From Cenococcum geophilum 1.58 (Eukaryota > Ascomycota > Dothideomycetes > Gloniales > Gloniaceae): a stretch of 64,000 nt of DNA. Both the position numbers and the translations under genes were made by a program. A model generated the notes under the pieces. That model saw only the letters and a program-made list of their open reading frames with translations, had not been told where the DNA came from and did no database searches. Every line of letters starts with the position of its first letter. Positions within the stretch are counted from its first letter, which is position 1. Location of the stretch: NCBI GenBank assembly GCA_001692895.1, contig KV748260.1:248001-312000 (forward strand), read 5' to 3'. This document shows positions 58,650 to 64,000 of this stretch, piece after piece.

Positions 58650-59430
58650 GAATATAAACTAAGTAATAGAAGCTCGCGTTATCTATAATAACTACTAATC
58701 TTAGTGCTGGATAAGGATTATAATAAGGTAGGAGGACGTGTTTAATCCAGTAGTTATAGCCCTCCGCATTTGTTAAGCCACTATATACTAATAATATAAG
58801 TACGCCGTTAACGGTATAGGCAGGTAGTATATTAACTTGTGGCTTACTACGGTTATATAGTGTATATAAAACTAGTATAACTCCCACTAGCGACTAAGAC
58901 GCCTTCCGTATACCCGTTTTCGAATTAGCTCTAGATTCATCTATAAACACCAACTAATTAACGGTAAACTATGAGATTATGGCCCAAAATAAGGTACGAT
59001 CCTCCTGGCTTCGCTTATAGGTAACTCGGCGAGCCTAATATATAATTAGTAACTTTCTTACGCGCAGCTATTAAGGCTTCCTTACTAGCTTCCTACTCTA
59101 GCTAGTAACCCTTAGTTCTATACTAAGCGTCTACTTACTTATAACAACCTTAAACCGGTTATAGATAAACTATATTATCTCATTAAGGTATAAGTTCGGA
59201 GCCTTATCTAATTATCAGAGCAATGCGACAGTCATTTTAATACTTAGTATACGCCTTAACTTATATTCACGACCGAGCCTTATTTTTCCGTGTAGCCTCA
59301 TCTTCCTCCAAATACGTTAAATTGCCTTAGGGGAGCAATCGGCTTAACGGGCGCATATACGCTTACTGGCGCCAGCTGTAAGAAGGATTTCAATAAAGGT
59401 ATGCTGCCAGTCGCCCATATTTGGAGCCAT
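58650..59430 (-). pseudogene. Tc1-like transposase, N-terminal piece (transposon V)
   Basis: Minus strand from a likely ATG at 59,428-59,430 (MAPNMGDWQHTFIEILLTAG). An HTH region follows with CSPKAIQRIWRKM-like text (stops read as Gln) near 59,290-59,340 and LDKAPNLYLNEI near 59,170-59,210. The catalytic core starts with FIDESRANSKTGIRKA near 58,905-58,955 (first Asp) and runs on in a stop-free stretch to 58,650: NILPAYTVNGVL, HVLLPYYNPYP, then VVIIDNASFYY near 58,680-58,715 (second Asp; usual form VMDNASIH). The gene continues at 47,384 beyond copy C. It is inactivated by insertion and by TAG/TAA/NN-type changes. Confidence 0.9.
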
Positions 59431-59452
59431 ATTAAGGGAGGCAGCGGGGTAA

Positions 59453-59678
59453 AACACCACGATCTGGAACAGATATCACGATTTTTGGTGAGGGAGAGAA
59501 GTTCAGAATAGCTTCAAATTCGAGCTTCCAGGTCGAAGTGGGCCGTGGCTCAAGCCCTGGCCATGTACTACACCCCTTCCTGCTAGCTCTACATACTAAT
59601 TTAGCTGCAGACGTAGCGAAATTAGGTGTGTGTCGCGCGCACACCTTGGGGGGGGGACACCGGAGGTCGGATACCCTG
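59453..59678 (-). repeat. Right inverted end of transposon V
   Basis: 226 bp, the inverse of 44,978-45,204, ending GGTCGGATACCCTG before TA. Confidence 0.93.
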
Positions 59679-59680
59679 TA

Positions 59681-60212
59681 TCCCTTCGGCCAGTGGATTT
59701 AGTCTTACGGTTATCGATAAGAGTCAGCCAATAGAATCAATGGCTCCGTGAACACGTCTATTTTTGATTCTAGTGTTCGCGCACGGTCCAACTCTCGTAG
59801 GACGTTACCAGCCGAGGGGATCATACCTGCAGCCCTGAGGAAAATCGTATTGAAACATTACAATGGGTTATCACGTTAATCTCGGCATACTTCAAAGGGG
59901 ATATATAATTTAATATCTCCTATCTAGTGAGCTCCTAAAACGTTCGTGTAAGAAGCAGAACGCCACGAACCCGCAGCGGACCAAGCTTCAGATATTCTCC
60001 AAACCAAACTCGTTATACAGGATACATGAAGTCGTTAGGGTATTCACAAAGTCAGCTCGAAATCCCAACTCCGGTCCTGAAAAGCGTGTAGAAGTGAGTT
60101 AGGGGTATCCAACCAAACACCGAGATCCCTTCCTAGATGTCAAAATATACAAAGCCATTTTATGGGCTACATAAAAGCTATCCCGCTCCCTTTTACTTCT
60201 CCATATTTGTAC
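59681..60212. other. Unmutated intergenic DNA between transposon V and the PLAC8 gene
   Basis: Normal CpA/TpG content begins right after the transposon end. It probably contains the 3' untranslated region of the minus-strand PLAC8 gene. A possible hairpin GGGGATAT...ATATCTCC lies at about 59,898-59,921. No gene seen. Confidence 0.6.
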
Positions 60213-61530
60213 CTAACCTCTGGGTAGCGGTGCGTATATCATTTGGCCCGGGCTTGAGTACGCTTCGGCATTTGCGGCTGGTCCGGCCCACCGTCTTGCA
60301 TTCCCTTCGCGATCGCGGACCTCGCGCTCATTCTGAATCGCGACGCAGCAGCAGCAACAGCATGCTCTGCCAATGTCGCCAGTGACAGAGCCGGCTAACT
60401 TGTAGATATGGCGGAGGCGGGTGCGCTGGATAAGCGGGAAGAGACCTGAGTATAATGTCAGCTTAATTTGTTATCTTTGATGGGGAGGACCGAGGGAAGG
60501 ACTTACACCACAGCCCGCACGCTGCCGACATCACCACACACTGCGAATTTGTCGCGCTGTATCCGAGCATATCCGTTGGGTCCTTCTTCGAGTTCTTCCG
60601 GCTTAGTCGGTACGACGTCTTGCCGTACAGGATGCACGGGCAGAAAAGGCCCGTTAAACATGTCCCAACATCGCTCCCGCAGTCACACATAGAATGTTTC
60701 CATTCTTTAGCAGAGCCAGTGCTTGACAGATCCATATTCGGGTGCGCAATCTGACCGGGCTGGTGGAGGGCAGGGTTGAGCCCGTTGGGTCCAAGAGGCG
60801 CATCAGGCGAGAATACAGCGTGTACGGGACCTTGCATGCTGTAGGGCGAATATGGTCCTTTAGGTTGGGATATCGACGGCTGCCGAGCCTCTTCGGGGTG
60901 TTCATAATCTCGCTTTATAGGAACTGCGCTAGGAGATGACGGTGGAGAGACGGGAGGTTTTTGTGGTAGTGGTGAGGCGGGTTCTCGCAAGGGAGAATTC
61001 GGTTCTTGTGGTATTGATTGAGGTTGCTGCTGCGGAACTGGATTGTAGGTAGAACGCACTGGGGATCGCGTAGGAGACTCTACAATTGGTGCGAACATTG
61101 CTGGATGTATCTGTTGCGGAGGGGGTATATTGTATGGAGAATCTCTCGCCTTCTCATAACGGTATTGGGATGGATATTCATGCGACTGTAGAAGAGCTGC
61201 GGTGAGGTTTTGCGGTCGTGGGTCGATGGGGGTGATTGGAGATGAGGCCATAGTTTCTATTGGGCGCGATCGGGGAAATTGTCCATTTGGAGCTCGTTGA
61301 AGCTCGATAGGTGTCGACTGTTCAGAGTACCGGTCATCTCTGGCCCTCATTGCACCCCTTTGTTGCGATGTATTTTGGAACGATGTGTTTATGCTGAGCG
61401 GTCGCCCTTGCTGGCCTCGTTGGCCTTCCAGCTCGTCTGCAGGAACTTGCCATGAAAACCGGTAGTCTTGGTGTTCAATTTGCTGAGGTTGGCGTTGCAC
61501 TTGATAATGAGTATTTTGTCTTGGGTCCAT
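60213..61530 (-). CDS. PLAC8-family (DUF614) cysteine-rich protein, one intron
   Basis: Model: complement of 60,213-60,445 joined to 60,507-61,530, giving 418 residues. The start is ATG 61,528-61,530 in a strong CCCACCATGG context; no ATG lies further up before the in-frame stop at 61,615. The intron 60,446-60,506 (61 bp) has GTAAGT, a CTGAC branch site and ACTCAG, and splicing restores the domain. Residues 1-275 are a disordered Pro/Gln/Ser-rich region. The PLAC8 domain starts near 277 with WKHSMCDCGSDVGTCLTG, then LFCPCILYG, DPTDMLGY and CGLWC at the exon junction, LFPLIQRTRLRHIYK, and a six-Cys run at 370-375 (usual form CCCPC), followed by AIQNERE. PLAC8 proteins are small Cys-rich, usually membrane-associated proteins linked in various organisms to metal handling or cell size. 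The role of this fungal long-N-terminus form is unknown. Its 3' end lies 535 bp from transposon V and shows no RIP. Confidence 0.9.
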
Positions 61531-62767
61531 GGTGGGCTGATGGAGGCTGTCTTTGGATCTGTAAGAATTCTCTCCAAGTGCTGGGGCTTGTGATATCAGA
61601 TTTGGGGTCAAATCTTAAATGAAGTAGTGTAGAATTTAGTGAAGTGTAAGACGACGTTTTGGACTCTTCTCGTCAGCTTACGGGCGCCGGTGAGCTTCGG
61701 GGGTCGAGAGCTCGATGGCTCGTGTGTGGAGGTAACGGCGCAATGGGTTTGTGTCAAAGGCGACGGCGAAGGTGATGTGGGTGACGGACATGATATCTGG
61801 CCAGAGAATCTGGTCTTGTCGGACTGCGTTCGTCCCAGGAGGCGCAAGTGCTTCGGCACCAGCCAGAGGTGTTGTCGCTTGGTGTGTCTTCGTGTTGGTT
61901 GGATGCTGATGCTTGGCTGTGACACCCCCCACAGTGAGCACGGCGTCACACTCGGCAGCGGTCGGCAGTCCTCCGGCTGCGTTTGTAGCTTGTCCGTCGC
62001 TGGTCTTCAGCGGGGTGGTTGCATGCATGACGAAGCTTATAGTGTGACACAGCCTCACCAATGTTCGTGACATCACTGTGACGGCCCGGCCTGGAACGGC
62101 GCTTAAAGGCAGCACATCGTATCTATCCATCCAGGAACCAGGAACGCGTGATTGGGCCCCTTCCCCTCTTTGAAAAGCAAAATATTAACGCCCTTAGTCC
62201 TGAAACGGTCCAATCCATGGTGCAAAGGTGGAGTGAGATGTTGGTTTGATGTCGGTGTAAGAGAGCTGCGGCGAATTCAATTCGTCAGTTCGGTGCTGCC
62301 AAAGCCAAAATGCACCGTTCAGGAGTCGCATCATCCAAATTCCTCCAAATTCTTCCATTTTATTCCATCCTTATTGTCAAGTTTTAATCCGTTTTGAGAA
62401 CCGAAGCGCCCAATATGCCTCTTTCTGGGCAGCGCCAATGAAAGTTGGAGGCCAAGAGGTGCTCTTGAATGACGCAACAGGCGGCCATCTCTTGTGTTAA
62501 TAGCTCACAAACTTCGCAAATTATCTTCACAAATTTTTCGTAAATTTAAAGAGGCTCAAAGTATTTTATATATATTAGATGCATGATAATACAAAGGTTC
62601 CCACCAACTCTCACCCGATATTGACCTATCCTGGAATGATATTGACAGTAACTGCGATCTACGGCCCTTAGAGATCTCCGTAAATCACTTGCTCTTGTCT
62701 TGGACGTCCTTGCCTCTCTATCCACTCTCGGCCTTTGTAATATTAACTAGCTAATCATTGAGAGCAT
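61531..62767. other. Intergenic: PLAC8 promoter and 5' leader
   Basis: 1.2 kb between two minus-strand genes. It should hold the 5' region of the PLAC8 gene and the 3' end of the upstream gene. Overlapping open stretches on both strands (plus 61,639-62,070; minus 61,678-62,130) show low-complexity composition and no family features, so neither is called. A CACCCCCCACAG-type C-rich stretch lies near 61,925. Confidence 0.55.
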
Positions 62768-63597
62768 CTATGCGAAAGTACTTACCTGCGGCCTGTCTGT
62801 CGAAACGGTGCCCTTATTCTTAGCAGACTCGGGAGCACCTTCACCCCTCTTACTCACTTCGGGTAATTTCTTGCCTAGTTCTGAGTGCCCTGTGTCGGCG
62901 TTGGAAATTCCTTCCTGCTTGCCAGACATCTCATTTGAGCTCTTAGCCGGTTCCACAGGAGCAGGCTACTCTATATTAGCTGTCGCATCTCTGCAACTGT
63001 TGTTGTGCAGCTTACCTCGTCTCTGGGCTTAGAATCGTCAGGCTTCTTGGAGTCGTCGGCTAACTGGGCAGGTTTTTCCCCCTCCTTAGGCTTCTCCTCG
63101 CTGGCAGATTCACCTTTTTCAGAAGCCTCTGGTTGTTCTTCCTTTGATTCCCCTTCCGTTTCCTCGTGCTTCTCTTCGCCGTGGCCCGCGTCATGATCGT
63201 GACTATCATCATGATCGTGGCCGCCGGAGGGATTGGATTGTAGAATGTACCAAGTCGAAGGTACTGTGATAGCAATAGCTGATAGAAGCCTGGATATCGT
63301 GTTGATGAGTTAGCCTATATCTACCAAGAGATGACGGATGGTCGGGGCTGGATAGATGCTCGATAGCACAGCATCTGCGTAACCAGATATGCTGCGGTCT
63401 TCCGGCACGCATTAAACATACCATGGTAGATCACTTGACTTCTTAAGTGAATGACCAGCGGAGGCATAACCTCGTCGAGCAGTATGTTGGAAAACACATT
63501 GCCATGGCTGCTGCTCGGCACTGCGGATGATTCTTGCTGGCCGGGCAAATCGAGTAGCTAGTGGCATTCGAAATGCCGAGTGTCGTGGCAGAACCAT
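62768..63597 (-). CDS. Predicted mitochondrial acidic protein, conserved fungal type
   Basis: Model: complement of 62,768-62,965, 63,016-63,289 and 63,422-63,597, 215 residues. Introns are 63,290-63,421 (GTATGT...TCCAG, 132 bp) and 62,966-63,015 (GTAAGC...GTAG, 50 bp). Residues 1-45 are Arg-rich without acidic residues until position 28 (MVLPRHSAFRMPLATRFARP), a good mitochondrial presequence with a cleavage-like RRGYAS near 41-46. LLSAIAITVPSTWYILQS at about 60-77 may be one membrane segment. A His/Asp-rich stretch (GGHDHDDSHDHDAGH) follows, then a Glu/Lys/Ser-rich disordered tail ending KGTVSTDRPQ. I recall similar uncharacterised mitochondrial proteins in many ascomycetes, but give no function. 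A further GTAAGT after DRPQ (62,785) allows a fourth exon ending at about 62,718 (AESG), so the last few residues are uncertain. Confidence 0.78.
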
Positions 63598-64000
63598 CGC
63601 GAAGCTGTAGGGTAGTCAATTGACTCGATATGGAGCAATTGAGTCGAGGTGTCGGGCTCTGATAAAGCAAGATAGCGGAGCGGAAGACGAGGCTCAGAAA
63701 TCCCCACAAGCTCGGATCACGTTAGTGCTGTAGCTTGGCGGTAGACCACGCTGTACCTAGGCAGCAAACTAGAGTTCATTCACAACCTACCCGAGGACGC
63801 CTTGCGAGCAGGCTGCCTTTACACTATAAAGCTGGAGCCTCGCCCGCTGAGTTTGTCGTTCTTTTATTATACATGTACTTGTGTTGTGGCTGACCAAAAT
63901 CTCAGGACCCAAGTGCCACCCAACCCCACCACCTCATACCTACGAAATTTTGGGAGCAAGATACACCTTCGCAGGCAGTCTGTAACCAAGGCTGTCTGTT
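63598..64000. other. Upstream region of the mitochondrial-protein gene
   Basis: Presumably the promoter of the minus-strand gene ending the window. A TATAAA at 63,825-63,830 faces the plus strand and might belong to a gene beyond the window. No coding region was recognised. Confidence 0.45.

Larger units (their letters stand above)
44978..59678 (-). mobile_element. Transposon V: Tc1/mariner-like element with long inverted ends, split by gypsy I copy C
   Basis: Inverted ends at 44,978-45,204 and 59,453-59,678 are close to identical over about 226 bp and start CAGGGTATCCGACCTCCGG. TA lies directly outside both ends (44,976-44,977 and 59,679-59,680), the Tc1/mariner target duplication. Between them are a minus-strand DDE transposase, in two pieces around gypsy I copy C, and a second gene-like frame on the plus strand. 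Without copy C the element is 3,436 bp. Its right end marks the border to the unmutated gene region. Confidence 0.9.

Noticed and set aside
44978..59678. Possibility of a Starship-type giant element bounded by the inverted repeats
   Set aside because: No tyrosine recombinase (DUF3435) captain and no cargo genes. The size comes from a nested gypsy, and the inner gene is a Tc1-like DDE transposase with TA duplication.
60463..61611. PLAC8 protein starting at 61,611 and ending unspliced at 60,463
   Set aside because: The 61,611 start is TTG, not ATG. Reading past GTAAGT at 60,506 truncates the domain, whereas splicing 60,446-60,506 restores the conserved Cys-rich end.
61639..62130. Overlapping 143- and 150-codon frames on opposite strands
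   Set aside because: They lie in the presumed promoter of the PLAC8 gene, show no recognisable motif or intron signals, and each is the shadow of the other. Not called without transcript support.

Overview
The window comes from a filamentous ascomycete (Pezizomycotina). Two intron-bearing genes in its last 4 kb have short introns with GTAAGT/GTATGT donors. Almost everything before position 59,680 is transposon DNA inactivated by repeat-induced point mutation (RIP). CpA and TpG are largely replaced by TpA, so former CAA/CAG codons read TAA/TAG and almost no long reading frame survives. CpG is largely kept. All coding calls in the repeat part are therefore read through RIP-type stop codons and are pseudogenes.

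Layout. 1-1,600: end of a Ty1/copia element with a possible 3' LTR. 1,855-5,075: Helitron Rep/helicase remnant. 5,466-5,979 and 43,681-43,865: a ~255-bp tandem repeat interrupted by a nested stack of LTR retrotransposons, each bounded by LTRs and 5-bp target duplications. Gypsy I copy B (5,980-43,675) holds gypsy I copy A (6,872-36,185). Copy A holds gypsy III (10,651-25,615) and gypsy II-2 (27,907-34,251). Gypsy III holds a small gag-only element IV (12,181-14,196) and gypsy II-1 (14,975-21,332). A 398-bp foldback MITE sits in copy B (37,070-37,467). 44,978-59,678 is a Tc1-like DNA transposon (V) with 226-227-bp inverted ends. It was split by a plus-strand gypsy I copy C (47,385-58,644), which itself carries a 458-bp TRIM (47,973-48,430) and a 2.8-kb satellite-filled element with short inverted ends (52,399-55,213). 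Subtracting the insertions leaves gypsy I at 7,994, 7,977 and 7,980 bp in the three copies, which independently supports the boundaries.

59,681-64,000 is ordinary gene space: a PLAC8-family cysteine-rich protein gene and a gene for a predicted mitochondrial acidic protein, both on the minus strand. The change from mutated repeat to normal sequence falls at the right end of transposon V, about 530 bp beyond the PLAC8 stop codon. No tRNA, rRNA or CRISPR was recognised. Family names are my recognition from translated motifs. The numbers I, II, III, IV and V are local labels.
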